A program made the translations under genes and the position numbers. Below, piece by piece: positions 26,613-35,888 of a stretch of 64,000 bases of DNA. This DNA is from Pseudomonas abietaniphila. GTDB taxonomy: Bacteria > Pseudomonadota > Gammaproteobacteria > Pseudomonadales > Pseudomonadaceae. The stretch is taken from positions 62,001-126,000 of the forward strand of contig NZ_FNCO01000001.1 in the NCBI RefSeq assembly GCF_900100795.1, read 5' to 3'. Every line of letters starts with the position of its first letter. Position 1 is the first letter of the stretch. Below the pieces are notes generated by a model, which had not been told where the DNA came from, did no database searches, and saw only the letters and a list, made by a program, of their open reading frames with translations.

Positions 26613-27929
26613 TCAGCGGTAGATGAATCTGTTCACCACGCCTTCGAGCATCTCCTGACGGCCACTGACCGCCTGTGGGTTGAGTTCATGGTCGAACGCA
26701 TGTTGCGCCAGTGCTTCCAGGCTGAACTCCCCGGACAGGACGGCGCGGCCAAACGGTTGATCCCAACCGGCGTAGCGGGTGTTCTTGAACTGCTGAAGCT
26801 GATCGTTTTCGATCATGGCCGCCGCGCGCTCAAGGGCCAGGGCAAGCACATCCATCGCTGCGACGTGGCCGTAGAACAGGTCGACTTCATCGAGGCTCTG
26901 ACGGCGCACCTTGGAGTCGAAGTTGAAGCCACCGTTCTTGAACCCGCCTGCTTTAAGGATCTCGTAGGTCGCCAGGGTCATCTCTTCAACACTGTTAGGG
27001 AACTGGTCAGTGTCCCAGCCGTTCTGCGGGTCGCCCCGGTTGGCGTCGATGCTGCCGAAAATGCCCAGCGAGGCCGCCGTGGCGATTTCGTGATGGAAAC
27101 TGTGGCCCGCGAGGGTCGCGTGGTTTGCCTCGATGTTGACCTTGATCTCCTTCTCCAGGCCGTACTGCTGCAAAAAGCCGAACACGGTGGCGCTGTCGTA
27201 ATCGTATTGGTGTTTGGTCGGTTCCTGCGGCTTGGGCTCGATCAGCAGGTCGCCCTTGAAGCCGATCGCGTGCTTGTGCTCGACCACCATGCGCATGAAG
27301 CGCCCCAGTTGCTCGCGTTCGCGCTTAAGGTCGGTATTGAGCAGCGTCTCGTAACCTTCACGACCGCCCCACAGGACGTAGTTCGAGCCTTTCAAGCGCT
27401 GCGTGGCGTTCATGGCGCTGAACACCTGAGTGGCGGCATAGGCGAAGACTTCCGGGTCCGGGTTGCTCGCAGCGCCCGCCGCAAAGCGCGGATTGCTGAA
27501 GCAGTTGGCGGTGCCCCACAGCAACTGAATGCCACTGCTTTCCTGATGACGTTCGAGCTCGTCGACCATGTGCGCGAAGTTGTGGCGGTATTCCTTCAGG
27601 CTGGCCCCTTCAGGCGCCACGTCGGTGTCATGGAAGCTGTAGTAATCGATGCCCAGTTTGGAGAAGAACTCGAACGCGGCTTCGGCCTTGAAGCGCGCGA
27701 GTTCCATGGCATCGCCCGGTTTGATCCAGGGACGCTTGAAGGTGCCGACGCCGAACATGTCGGCGCCTGGCCAGACGAAGGTGTGCCAGTAGCAGGCCGC
27801 CATGCGCAGGTGCTCGCGCATCGGCTTGCCAAGGATGATCTTGTCGGCGTTGTAATGGCGGAAGGCAAGGGGAGAATCGCTGTCGGGACCTTCGTAGCGA
27901 ATCCTGTCGATCTCGGGGAAGCAGGGCAT
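26613..27929 (-). CDS. xylA: Xylose isomerase (438 aa)
   Basis: Converts D-xylose to D-xylulose. It is the long class II form (about 440 residues). Active-site segments are visible: [34 protein letters not shown] with the catalytic His and Asp, [35 protein letters not shown], and [17 protein letters not shown]. It is the first gene leftward from the xylR divergence. No xylulokinase gene (xylB) is seen in the window; it must be elsewhere. Confidence 0.95.
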   Translation of the reverse strand: MPCFPEIDRIRYEGPDSDSPLAFRHYNADKIILGKPMREHLRMAACYWHTFVWPGADMFGVGTFKRPWIKPGDAMELARFKAEAAFEFFSKLGIDYYSFHDTDVAPEGASLKEYRHNFAHMVDELERHQESSGIQLLWGTANCFSNPRFAAGAASNPDPEVFAYAATQVFSAMNATQRLKGSNYVLWGGREGYETLLNTDLKREREQLGRFMRMVVEHKHAIGFKGDLLIEPKPQEPTKHQYDYDSATVFGFLQQYGLEKEIKVNIEANHATLAGHSFHHEIATAASLGIFGSIDANRGDPQNGWDTDQFPNSVEEMTLATYEILKAGGFKNGGFNFDSKVRRQSLDEVDLFYGHVAAMDVLALALERAAAMIENDQLQQFKNTRYAGWDQPFGRAVLSGEFSLEALAQHAFDHELNPQAVSGRQEMLEGVVNRFIYR

Positions 27930-28099
27930 CGGTCGTTTCCTTGTTGTTCTGGTTGATCGGCGACTGTCCCGATACTAACAACGGGCCTGACCTTCAAAAT
28001 TATGAAAATCACCAACTCGGTGTTCGATTTTGAGTATTGAGATTCGCCTCGCGCAGGCCTAGTCTGTGCCGACCTGTTTCACCGGCTCGGGGAAAAACA
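27930..28099. promoter_or_regulatory. xylA-xylR divergent control region
   Basis: 170 bases between the divergent genes. The part at 27995-28040 is A+T-rich and has an imperfect palindrome, GAAAATCACC ... GGTGTTCGATTTT, around 28009-28033. This is a candidate XylR operator by position. No consensus was available to confirm it. Confidence 0.45.
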
Positions 28100-29278
28100 A
28101 TGAAAACCGTCCCGCCCGTTCACCGTATTGCCCTGCTGTTCAACGGCGGCAAGATCTACGATCGCGGCATCATCACCGGCATCGGCAATTACCTGAGCAG
28201 CACGCGCGCGTCCTGGGATCTGTTCCTTGAGGAGGATTTTCTCTGCCGTCTGAAAGGCATCGAGCGCTGGCAAGGCGACGGGATCATTGCCGACTTTGAC
28301 GATCCGCTGATTGGCGAGGCGCTGGCCGGGAGCAAACTGCCTGTGGTCGCGGTGGGCGGCTCTTACGAAGACGAACGCGCCTACCCGAAGCACATTCCCT
28401 ATGTGGCGACCGACAACTTCGCGCTCATCAAGCTGGCGTACGAGCACCTGATCGAGGCCGGGCTGACGCGTTTTGCCTGCTTCAGCCTGCCGGAAGCCCA
28501 GAGCAATCGCTGGGCGCAGGAGCGGGAAAAGGCCTTCCGCCGCCTGCTGCAACGAGACGGTTTGCGCGGCGAGGTCTATCGAGGCCTGAGCACCAGCGCG
28601 CCGCTTTGGGACAGCGCCGTGGAACAGCAAATCGCCTGGTTGCAGAGTCTGCCCAAACCCATCGGCATCATTGCCGTGAGCGACGCACGTGCCCGTCAGT
28701 TGCTGCAGGCCTGTCTGACGGCGGGCATCGCCGTGCCGGAGCAGGTGGCGCTGATCGGCATCGACAACGACCCGCTGACCCGCACCTTGACCCGCGTGCC
28801 GCTGAGCTCAGTGATTCAGGGCACCCAGAGCATGGGCCGCACGGCCGCGGCTCTGTTGCACCAGATGCTGCACGGCATGCCCTCCACGACAAGTCAGATC
28901 CTGGTGCCGCCGGAAGCCATCAACGTGCAGGCCTCGAGCCTGCACCAGCCGTTGGGCAACCCTTACGTCATGCAGGCGCTGCACTTCATTCGACAGTACG
29001 CGTGCCAGGGCATCAAGACCGCGCAGGTCGCGGGGTATGTCGGGATCTCGCGCTCTTCGCTGGAATCGCATTTCCGCAAGGCGCGCGGTTGCAGCGTGCA
29101 TGACGAAATCCTTCGCTTCAAATTGGCGGCGGCGGCTTCGCGGTTGGAAAAAACCGATTCGGCCATCGCCGACATCGCGCAGCATTGCGGCTTCAAATCC
29201 GCGCAGTACCTGCATACCGTGTTTCGCCGAGAGTTCGGCTGCACCCCGCGCGAGTATCAACAGGACGTCGCGCATTGA
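28100..29278 (+). CDS. xylR: Xylose operon regulator XylR, AraC type (392 aa)
   Basis: Xylose-responsive activator. The N-terminal part (about residues 8-275) is a LacI/periplasmic-binding-protein-like sugar domain (IALLFNGGKIYDRGIITGIGNYL; IGIDNDPLTRTLTRVPLSSV). The C-terminal 100 residues are an AraC-type pair of helix-turn-helix motifs (VAGYVGISRSSLESHFRKARG and IADIAQHCGFKSAQYLHTVFRREFG). The start MKTVPPVHRIALLF was chosen for match to the family and a purine-rich upstream stretch; the longer open frame begins within the promoter. Confidence 0.93.
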   Translation: MKTVPPVHRIALLFNGGKIYDRGIITGIGNYLSSTRASWDLFLEEDFLCRLKGIERWQGDGIIADFDDPLIGEALAGSKLPVVAVGGSYEDERAYPKHIPYVATDNFALIKLAYEHLIEAGLTRFACFSLPEAQSNRWAQEREKAFRRLLQRDGLRGEVYRGLSTSAPLWDSAVEQQIAWLQSLPKPIGIIAVSDARARQLLQACLTAGIAVPEQVALIGIDNDPLTRTLTRVPLSSVIQGTQSMGRTAAALLHQMLHGMPSTTSQILVPPEAINVQASSLHQPLGNPYVMQALHFIRQYACQGIKTAQVAGYVGISRSSLESHFRKARGCSVHDEILRFKLAAAASRLEKTDSAIADIAQHCGFKSAQYLHTVFRREFGCTPREYQQDVAH

Positions 29279-29346
29279 ATTGCTTTTGAGGCACGGCCTG
29301 CCGGGCGTGCCTGACCATAACAACGACAACATCATGGGAGTCATCG

Positions 29347-30273
29347 ATGCATCCGATTCGTTTAGGGCTGGTGGGTTACGGCAAGATCGCGCAAGACCAG
29401 CACGTGCCGGCGATCCGCGCCAACCCGCAGTTCGAGCTGGTGGCCGTCGCCACCTTGGGTCCACATTGCCCCGGCGTCGACAATTTCAGCTCGCTCGCCG
29501 ATCTGCTCGCGCACGGTCCGCAGGTGGATGCGATTGCGTTCTGCACACCGCCGCAAGGCCGTTTCGCACTGGTTCAACAGGCCCTGGACGCCGGCAAGCA
29601 TGTGCTGGTGGAAAAGCCACCGTGCTCGACCCTCGGTGAAGCGATGTCGCTGATCGATGAGGTAAAACAGGCGGGTGTCAGTGGGTTGTTCGCCTGGCAT
29701 TCGCGTTTCGCGCCGGGTGTGGCGAACGCCAAAGCATGGCTTAAGGGCAGAACCCTGACCCAGGTGCGCGTCGAATGGAAAGAGCAGGTGCGCAAATGGC
29801 ACCCCGGTCAAGCGTGGATCTGGCAGGCAGGCGGTCTGGGTGTGTTCGACCCGGGCATCAACGCGCTGTCCATCGTCACCGATCTGCTTCCGGGTTCGCT
29901 GTTCGTCACGTCTGCCGCGTTGAGCGTGCCGGACAACTGCCAGTCCCCGATTGCTGCGAACCTGAGCATTCGAAGCCAGGCCCAGGTGGAGGTGCTGGCC
30001 GAATTCGATTTCGACCACAGCGACAACGAACTGTGGCGCATCGAGCTGCACAGCGAGGAAGGCATGATGCGTCTGGATTCGGGAGGCGCTCAGGTCAGCA
30101 TCGATGGCGTGCCGCAGGGCGTTTCAGAGGAGGGCGAATACCCGGCGATGTACCGGCATTTCGCGCAATTGATCGCCGACAAGCAGAGCGACCTCGACCT
30201 GCAGCCGCTGCGCATTGTGGCGGACAGTTTTTTTGTCGGCAGCAAGGAGACGGTGGCCGCGTTTCACGAGTAA
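29347..30273 (+). CDS. Aldose 1-dehydrogenase, Gfo/Idh/MocA family (308 aa)
   Basis: NAD(P)-dependent oxidation of an aldose, probably L-arabinose or D-galactose, to the lactone. An N-terminal Rossmann fold starts LGLVGYGKIAQDQHVPAI. The catalytic Lys is in HVLVEKPP, and the C-terminal domain has WKEQVRKWHPGQAWIWQAGG and LGVFDPGINALSIVTDLLP, which I recognise from Azospirillum L-arabinose 1-dehydrogenase and Pseudomonas galactose 1-dehydrogenase. It follows xylR by 68 bases with GGGAG before the ATG, so it may share its transcript. Which sugar is used cannot be read from the sequence. Confidence 0.82.
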   Translation: MHPIRLGLVGYGKIAQDQHVPAIRANPQFELVAVATLGPHCPGVDNFSSLADLLAHGPQVDAIAFCTPPQGRFALVQQALDAGKHVLVEKPPCSTLGEAMSLIDEVKQAGVSGLFAWHSRFAPGVANAKAWLKGRTLTQVRVEWKEQVRKWHPGQAWIWQAGGLGVFDPGINALSIVTDLLPGSLFVTSAALSVPDNCQSPIAANLSIRSQAQVEVLAEFDFDHSDNELWRIELHSEEGMMRLDSGGAQVSIDGVPQGVSEEGEYPAMYRHFAQLIADKQSDLDLQPLRIVADSFFVGSKETVAAFHE

Positions 30274-30300
30274 AGCGTTGCGCTGACGCAGCACACACCC

Positions 30301-30390
30301 TGTAGGCGCGAGCTGGCTCGAGAAGGTGGTGGTTCAGAACCATCGGTGATGAATCACACACCGCCTTCGTTCTCGAGCTGGCTCAATGCA
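30301..30390. repeat. REP-type imperfect inverted repeat
   Basis: Left arm around AGCTGGCTCGAGAAGGTGGT (30311-30330) and right arm around ACCGCCTTCGTTCTCGAGCT (30360-30379). The pair starts with the TGTAGGCGCGAG form of the local REP family. Confidence 0.55.
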
Positions 30391-30450
30391 GCGTGGGACA
30401 AAAGACAGTCAGCGGAATGAATCAAGCGCAGATTCGGGCGTTAACGCGGA

Positions 30451-30528
30451 TCAGAACTGGCCAACGCCCGACAAGGCGATACAGAACGAAACGATCAGCA
30501 TCAGCAGAATGGACATGTTGATGGACAT
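30451..30528 (-). CDS. Putative small membrane protein (25 aa)
   Basis: A very short reading frame, MSINMSILLMLIVSFCIAL and then SGVGQF, forming one hydrophobic helix. AAGGA eight bases upstream of the ATG is a good ribosome site. No family is recognised. It stands alone in a gap of almost 490 bases, so a promoter for it is possible. Chance cannot be excluded at this length. Confidence 0.4.
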   Translation of the reverse strand: MSINMSILLMLIVSFCIALSGVGQF

Positions 30529-30761
30529 TGAGGAAATCCTTGTTCGGGTAGTCAATGTCGGCATGATCCCAATCCGCGATGGGAAAATGAACGGCGTTCT
30601 CGAGTATGTTGGCTATCGACACAATCAATAGTCCGACGCTTTGAACCTATGGCGGCAGCTGTGCCAAGTGAAACCCTGCAGCCGCATGCCTTTGCGGTTT
30701 GCCGGCGCGGGTGTCAATGAGCGCTGCGTTGCAGTCAGTCCTGCGAGTTGTGTGATACCCG

Positions 30762-32507
30762 TTACAAGCCCTTGAACATTTCCCAGAACGACGCCCCGAC
30801 GCCGGTGATGCTCTCGCCCGCAATCAACCCTGCCGCTGCGGTGATCGCGAAGCGCTCGGTCACACTGGGCCAGCGGCGGCTCACGATCCAGGTGAGTACG
30901 GCGCCCAGTCCCATCATCATTGACGTGGAGGCGGGCAGCACGAATGCCAGCCCGAGCGCTGCAGTGCTCGGCAACCACCGCGCGAGACGTTGCGGCAACA
31001 GGCTGTCCAGCGCCCCCAGCAGCACGCCAAAAAACGCGCCGACGAAAATCGCCCAGCGAATCTGTGGCGACAGCGATCCCAGCCCGTGGGTCAACGTTTC
31101 GGCGACGGCCTTCCAGGTGGCGACGGCAGGCGCGGGCCATTCTTCGGTGAGCAGCATGTGCTGCGGGTCCGGAATCAGTGCCAGATACACCGCGACCCCG
31201 ACCACGCTGCCGATAAAGATCCCGATGCATTGGGCGATCACCTGTTTTTTCGGCGTTGCACCAATGGCCAGCCCGACCTTGAAATCGTTCATCAGGTCAG
31301 TGGATTGACCGGCCGCGCCGCCAGCGGTGTTGGCGCTCATCAGATTGATCGGTACTTGGCCGGGTGCAATGAGGCCGAAGGTCAGTTGCGAGAGCTTGCC
31401 GATGGCGCCAATCGGCGCGATCCCGGTGGCACCGACGACGCGGGCGGCGACCACGGCCAGACAGATCGCCAGCGGAATGCTCAGCAGCGCCATCCACAGA
31501 TCGATGCCGAACAACGCCGCCTGCAAACCCACGACCAGGGCGATGGACAGCACCAGGCCGACGGCAGGTCCCGGCGAAAAAGGCGCGCGGGCGCGGGGTG
31601 TGCTGTTGGCCGTTGCCTTTTTGGGCGTTTGAAACAGGCGGACGCCCAGGGCGGTCAACGTCGAACACACCATCAGGCTCACGCCCGGCCACAGTAACCA
31701 TTCCACCAGTTTGGCGAATTGCGGACCCTGGGCATCGGGCGCAAGCATCACCCAGCCCTGATCGATCAACCAGGGTGCGAGGCCGCCCCACGCCAGCAGC
31801 GCACCCAGCAGCAGGGTCAACCCGACACGAATGCCGATAATGCCGCCAAAACCGATCAGCAACAGTGACGGGTCCACCGTGAAGGTCAGGCGTTCCAGTT
31901 GCGCGGTGGGCGCCCAGCGCGGGATTGCCCAGACAAAACCGTCGACCCATTTGACGGCTGCGGACACCAGCGCGGCGCTGAACAGCACCTTGATCCTCAC
32001 CACCGCTTCCTGTCCGTGGTGGTAGATGTGCTGCAAAGTTTCCAGCGTCGCCATGCCCTCCGGAAACTTCAGACCATGATCGTTAAGGAGGGTGGGGCGC
32101 AAATACCAGGCGATCCAGATACCGAGAAAACTCACCGAAAACACCCAGGCCATCATGGGTATCGGGTCGAGTTGCTGGCCGGTCAGCAGCGTATAGGCCG
32201 GAATGGGCGCGACCAGTCCTCCGGAGATGATCGATGCAGCCGCCGAGGCCACGGTCTGGTTGATGTTGCTCTCATGCAAGGTCCACGCAGGTTGATGCGT
32301 GTTGCGTCGGGCCAGGCTCTGCCAGACGCCGAATCCCACCAGCAGCGCGATGATCGACATGTTGAACGACCAGCCGATTTTCAGTCCGGCGTACACATTC
32401 GACGGCGTCAACAGGATGCCCAGCACGGCGCCGGTCAGCACCGCGCGCAGGCTGAGTTCGCGTTCGATACGGACAGTGGACAACGGCGTGTCGGCGTAAC
32501 GGCCCAT
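30762..32507 (-). CDS. OPT family oligopeptide transporter (581 aa)
   Basis: Inner-membrane transporter of the oligopeptide/metal-ligand (OPT) family with about 14-16 hydrophobic segments. Family features are PSNVYAGLKIGWSFNMSI near the N-terminus, NINQTVASAAASIISGGLVAP, and NTAGGAAGQSTDLMNDFKVG. The length suits bacterial OPT proteins. Bacterial members are thought to import small peptides; some eukaryotic ones import metal-chelates. It is divergent from the rhamnose operon. Its substrate is unknown. Confidence 0.85.
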   Translation of the reverse strand: MGRYADTPLSTVRIERELSLRAVLTGAVLGILLTPSNVYAGLKIGWSFNMSIIALLVGFGVWQSLARRNTHQPAWTLHESNINQTVASAAASIISGGLVAPIPAYTLLTGQQLDPIPMMAWVFSVSFLGIWIAWYLRPTLLNDHGLKFPEGMATLETLQHIYHHGQEAVVRIKVLFSAALVSAAVKWVDGFVWAIPRWAPTAQLERLTFTVDPSLLLIGFGGIIGIRVGLTLLLGALLAWGGLAPWLIDQGWVMLAPDAQGPQFAKLVEWLLWPGVSLMVCSTLTALGVRLFQTPKKATANSTPRARAPFSPGPAVGLVLSIALVVGLQAALFGIDLWMALLSIPLAICLAVVAARVVGATGIAPIGAIGKLSQLTFGLIAPGQVPINLMSANTAGGAAGQSTDLMNDFKVGLAIGATPKKQVIAQCIGIFIGSVVGVAVYLALIPDPQHMLLTEEWPAPAVATWKAVAETLTHGLGSLSPQIRWAIFVGAFFGVLLGALDSLLPQRLARWLPSTAALGLAFVLPASTSMMMGLGAVLTWIVSRRWPSVTERFAITAAAGLIAGESITGVGASFWEMFKGL

Positions 32508-32730
32508 GGCAAATCCTGTGCAGGAAGGGAAAGCAAGTCCTGAACAAATGAGCCCTGTCGGCCCGGAAGGTTCAGCGCGAGCAAGGCGTTTACGTGACAG
32601 TGGGCCTCAAGCACTGATCAGGAGGCCGATACCTTGCGGGTATCACTGCTAACCCAAATTCGATTAGTCATGCATCGCAGCCCGTCCTACAGTCCATCGC
32701 CAATAACAACAAATTTGAATGGAATCGGGC

Positions 32731-33615
32731 ATGACTGCCGTTGACCGATACACCGGCCCCATCATTGACAGCCACATCCATCTTTTCGACGCCTCCCGCG
32801 ATGAGGGCATTCCCTGGCCCGAGCCCGGCCACCCTTTGCATGGGGTCGCGCTTGCGGCGGACTATTGGGCCCTCGCCGAAAAACACCGTATCACCGGCGC
32901 CATCGTGGTCGAAGCCAGTCACTGGCGGCTCGACAATTTCTGGTTGCTCGAAAGGGTGCGACAGAGCCCGCACCTGCTGGGCTTTATCGGCAATCTTTCG
33001 CCCTTCGACGCAGCGTTTCACGATGACCTGAGCCGTCTGGAGCGCGAGCCGCTGTTCCTCGGTCTGCGTTACGGCAACCTGTGGCAGCGCGATGTGCTCG
33101 ACGACCAGACCCGGCCCGGTTTCATCGAGGCGATGCAGCGTCTGGCAGCGACCGGTCGAACGCTGGACAGTGCCAACCCGGACCCGCGTCTGATCAAGGG
33201 ATTGATCAGGCTGAGCGACGCCGTGCCAACGCTGCGGATCGTCGTCGATCATTTGCCTAGCGCATCGGTACCTGGCGAGCACTGGGCCGATTTTCAGCGT
33301 GACGTGTTGGCGCTGGCCGAGCGGCCCAATGTTTTCGCGAAGCTTGCGGAAATTCCCCAACAGGGGAACGAGGGGCTGGTAACCGATCCTGCGTTCTATC
33401 GCGATCGGCTGGCGTATTTGTGGGACGCCTTCGGCGAAGACCGCTGTTTCTTCGGCAGCGACTGGCCTAACAGCAATTCCGTTGCCGACTTCGACAGCAC
33501 CGTGAATCTGGTCAGGCACTGCATGGCCGACAAGCCGTTGGCGGTCCAGGAGAAGTTCTTCCTGCGCAACGTCGCCCATGCCTACTCATTGCCTGTCCTG
33601 CAGGGAGCCCGCTGA
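32731..33615 (+). CDS. Amidohydrolase-2 family lactonase, likely L-rhamnono-lactonase (294 aa)
   Basis: TIM-barrel metal-dependent hydrolase. The N-terminal IIDSHIHLFD has the HxH metal site, and the C-terminal part has the conserved CFFGSDWPNSN Asp. Sugar lactonases of this family open L-fucono- or L-rhamnono-lactone. Next come mutarotase, RhaT and L-rhamnose dehydrogenase genes, so rhamnono-lactone is the best substrate. The start at 32731 (MTAVDRYTG) has GGAA upstream; an ATG four codons earlier (32719) is possible. The stop overlaps the next ATG (TGATG). Confidence 0.78.
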   Translation: MTAVDRYTGPIIDSHIHLFDASRDEGIPWPEPGHPLHGVALAADYWALAEKHRITGAIVVEASHWRLDNFWLLERVRQSPHLLGFIGNLSPFDAAFHDDLSRLEREPLFLGLRYGNLWQRDVLDDQTRPGFIEAMQRLAATGRTLDSANPDPRLIKGLIRLSDAVPTLRIVVDHLPSASVPGEHWADFQRDVLALAERPNVFAKLAEIPQQGNEGLVTDPAFYRDRLAYLWDAFGEDRCFFGSDWPNSNSVADFDSTVNLVRHCMADKPLAVQEKFFLRNVAHAYSLPVLQGAR

Positions 33616-33953
33616 TGGCTGTCCGCGCCTTTCGCATGAACCTCAATCCTGGCCAGGCGGAGGAATACCGCAAGCGTCACGACGAGATATGGCCAGATCT
33701 GGTCGACGCATTGCGCGACGCGGGCGTGTCGGATTACCGGATCTATCTCGACCCCGACACGCTGGCCTTGTTCGCCGTGCTCACCCACGACGATGAGCAT
33801 CGTCTGGATCAATTGCCAGCGCTGGACGTCATGCAGCGCTGGTGGCGGCACATGCAATCGATCATGGCCAGCCACCCTGATGCTTCGCCGGTCAGTGTTG
33901 AGCTGCTGCCGATGTTCACGCTGCAGGCCCGCCCCGGCGTTGAGCGAGGCTGA
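33615..33953 (+). CDS. rhaM: L-rhamnose mutarotase (112 aa)
   Basis: Interconverts alpha and beta L-rhamnose. It is a small dimeric alpha-beta barrel protein. The conserved residues of RhaM are seen: FRMNLNPGQAEEYRKRHDEIWPDL (catalytic His in KRHDEIWP), DYRIYLDPDTLALFAVL and QRWWRHMQSIM. It overlaps the lactonase gene by one base, so coupling is likely. Confidence 0.9.
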   Translation: MAVRAFRMNLNPGQAEEYRKRHDEIWPDLVDALRDAGVSDYRIYLDPDTLALFAVLTHDDEHRLDQLPALDVMQRWWRHMQSIMASHPDASPVSVELLPMFTLQARPGVERG

Positions 33954-34016
33954 GCAAGCCGTGCTCCAGGTGGGCCCGGGTTCTCCAAAAAATCTAAAAA
34001 CAAAAGGACATGAGAC

Positions 34017-35075
34017 GTGGAAATCATTCTGCTGGGCGTGCTGCTGCATTTCATCGGAGGTTCGGCCTCGGGCAGTTTTTATATTCCTTACAAGAAGGTT
34101 CAAGGCTGGGCCTGGGAAAGCTACTGGATCACCGGCGGGCTGGCGTCCTGGCTGATCGTGCCGCTGATTGCCGCGCAACTGACAGTGCCGGGGTACGTCG
34201 ACATCCTGCGTCAGGCCGACGGCGCCACCTTGTTCTGGACGTACCTGTTCGGCGTGTTGTGGGGCATTGGCGGGCTGACCTTCGGCCTGACCATGCGTTA
34301 CCTCGGCTTGTCGCTCGGGATGTCATTGGTCATGGGGCTGACGTCGGCGCTGGGCGCCTTGATGCCTGCGCTGTATCGCGACCTGTTTACCGACGCCAAA
34401 GCGGGCACGTTGAGTGAGATGATCACCAGCGCCAGCGGAAACTGGGTGCTGTGGGGCGTTGCTGTGTCGCTGGTGGGGATTGCGCTGTGTGGGCGTGCGG
34501 GGGTGTTGAAAGAGCGAGACGTGTCCGAGGAAACCAAGTTCGCCAGCATCAGCGAATTCTCGTTGAGCAAAGGTGCGCTGGTGGCGGTGATCTCCGGTGT
34601 CCTGAGTGCGTGTTTCAGTTACGGCATCACGGCGGGCCGGCCGCTGGCGGAAGCGGCGGTTCAGCACGGCGCCAACAGCCTGTTTCAAAACAATGTGACC
34701 TTCATGGTGATCATGTGGGGCGGGCTGACCACCAACGCGATCTGGTGCCTGTGGCTCAACCGACGCAACCGCAGCTTCGGTGATTACACCAACACGCAGA
34801 CGCCGCTGCTGCGCAATTACCTCCTGGTGGCCAGCGCCGGAACCCTGTGGTTTCTGCAGTTCTTTTTCTACGGCATGGGCGAGAGCCGCCTGCACAACGA
34901 CGCCAGTTCGTGGGTGCTGCACATGTCGTTCATCATCATCGTGTCGAATTGCTGGGGCCTTTATTTCCGCGAATGGCAGGGCACGACAGCCGCGAACAAA
35001 GGCGTGCTGGTGTCGGGTATTGCGGTGATTCTGGGGGCGATCGGCATGGTCGGTTATGGCAATTATCTGAGCTGA
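34017..35075 (+). CDS. rhaT: L-rhamnose/proton symporter RhaT (352 aa)
   Basis: Inner-membrane transporter with about ten membrane helices. The N-terminus EIILLGVLLHFIGGSASGSF and the sections TFGLTMRYLGLSLGMSL and FYGMGESRL are RhaT hallmarks. It starts with GTG; AAGGA nine bases upstream supports this and there is no nearby in-frame ATG of quality. The length is the usual one for RhaT. Confidence 0.9.
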   Translation: MEIILLGVLLHFIGGSASGSFYIPYKKVQGWAWESYWITGGLASWLIVPLIAAQLTVPGYVDILRQADGATLFWTYLFGVLWGIGGLTFGLTMRYLGLSLGMSLVMGLTSALGALMPALYRDLFTDAKAGTLSEMITSASGNWVLWGVAVSLVGIALCGRAGVLKERDVSEETKFASISEFSLSKGALVAVISGVLSACFSYGITAGRPLAEAAVQHGANSLFQNNVTFMVIMWGGLTTNAIWCLWLNRRNRSFGDYTNTQTPLLRNYLLVASAGTLWFLQFFFYGMGESRLHNDASSWVLHMSFIIIVSNCWGLYFREWQGTTAANKGVLVSGIAVILGAIGMVGYGNYLS

Positions 35076-35117
35076 GTCCGGGTCAGGTTTACCCGTTCAT
35101 TTTTTGAGGAGTTTTCT

Positions 35118-35888
35118 ATGTTACTGGCAGGCAAAACCGTAATCATCACCGGCGCATCCCGTGGCATCGGACGCGCTGCGGCAAAGGAATGCGCAAGGCA
35201 GGGCGCTCGCGTGGTGATAGGTCACAGCGGCAGCGAGCAGGGCACCGAGGCTGCACGCAGCCTGATCGAAGAGATTGCTGCGTTCGACGGACAGGCCATC
35301 GAAGTGGGCAGCGACGCCGCCGATCCGGACACAGGGGACAGGCTGGTCGCCGGCGCTGTCAATGCGTTCGGCAGTGTCGACGTGTTCGTCAACAACGCCG
35401 GGATCTGTCCGTTTCATTCGTTTCTCGACATGCCCCGCGAGGTCTACCTGAAGACCGTCAACACCAACCTCAACGGCGCTTATTTCGCGGTGCAGGCAGC
35501 GGCGAACCAGATGAAGAATCAAGGCAAGGGCGGGGCGATCATCGCCGTCAGCTCGATCAGTGCCTTGGTGGGCGGCGGCATGCAGACCCACTACACCCCG
35601 ACCAAGGCAGGGCTGCATTCGTTGATGCAATCCTGCGCCATCGCATTGGGCCCGTATGGCATTCGCTGCAATTCGGTGCTGCCCGGCACCATCGCCACCG
35701 ACATCAACAAAGACGATCTGGCCGATGAAGAGAAACTGGCCTACATGACCTCGCGGACGCCTTTGGGCCGTTTGGGCGAACCGGACGACGTTGCCGGCCC
35801 GATCGTGTTTCTGGCCTCAGACATGGCGAAGTACGTGACCGGTGCGTCGCTGCTGGTGGATGGCGGTTTGTTTGTGAATCTGCAGTAG
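35118..35888 (+). CDS. L-rhamnose 1-dehydrogenase, SDR family (256 aa)
   Basis: Oxidises L-rhamnose to L-rhamnono-lactone, the first step of the non-phosphorylated rhamnose route. Short-chain dehydrogenase with cofactor motif TGASRGIGRA (residues 11-20), NNAG in the expected place, and catalytic Ser-Tyr-Lys in AVSSISALVGGGMQTHYTPTKAG. The stretch NNAGICPFHSFLDMPREVYL and the C-terminal end LLVDGGLFVNLQ match what I recall for Azotobacter L-rhamnose dehydrogenase. GAGGAG upstream supports the start. It is the last gene of the operon. Confidence 0.85.
   Translation: MLLAGKTVIITGASRGIGRAAAKECARQGARVVIGHSGSEQGTEAARSLIEEIAAFDGQAIEVGSDAADPDTGDRLVAGAVNAFGSVDVFVNNAGICPFHSFLDMPREVYLKTVNTNLNGAYFAVQAAANQMKNQGKGGAIIAVSSISALVGGGMQTHYTPTKAGLHSLMQSCAIALGPYGIRCNSVLPGTIATDINKDDLADEEKLAYMTSRTPLGRLGEPDDVAGPIVFLASDMAKYVTGASLLVDGGLFVNLQ

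Noticed and set aside
30386..30631. Rightward open frame of 81 codons after the aldose dehydrogenase
   Set aside because: No domain or ribosome site. The opposite-strand 25-residue frame has better support.
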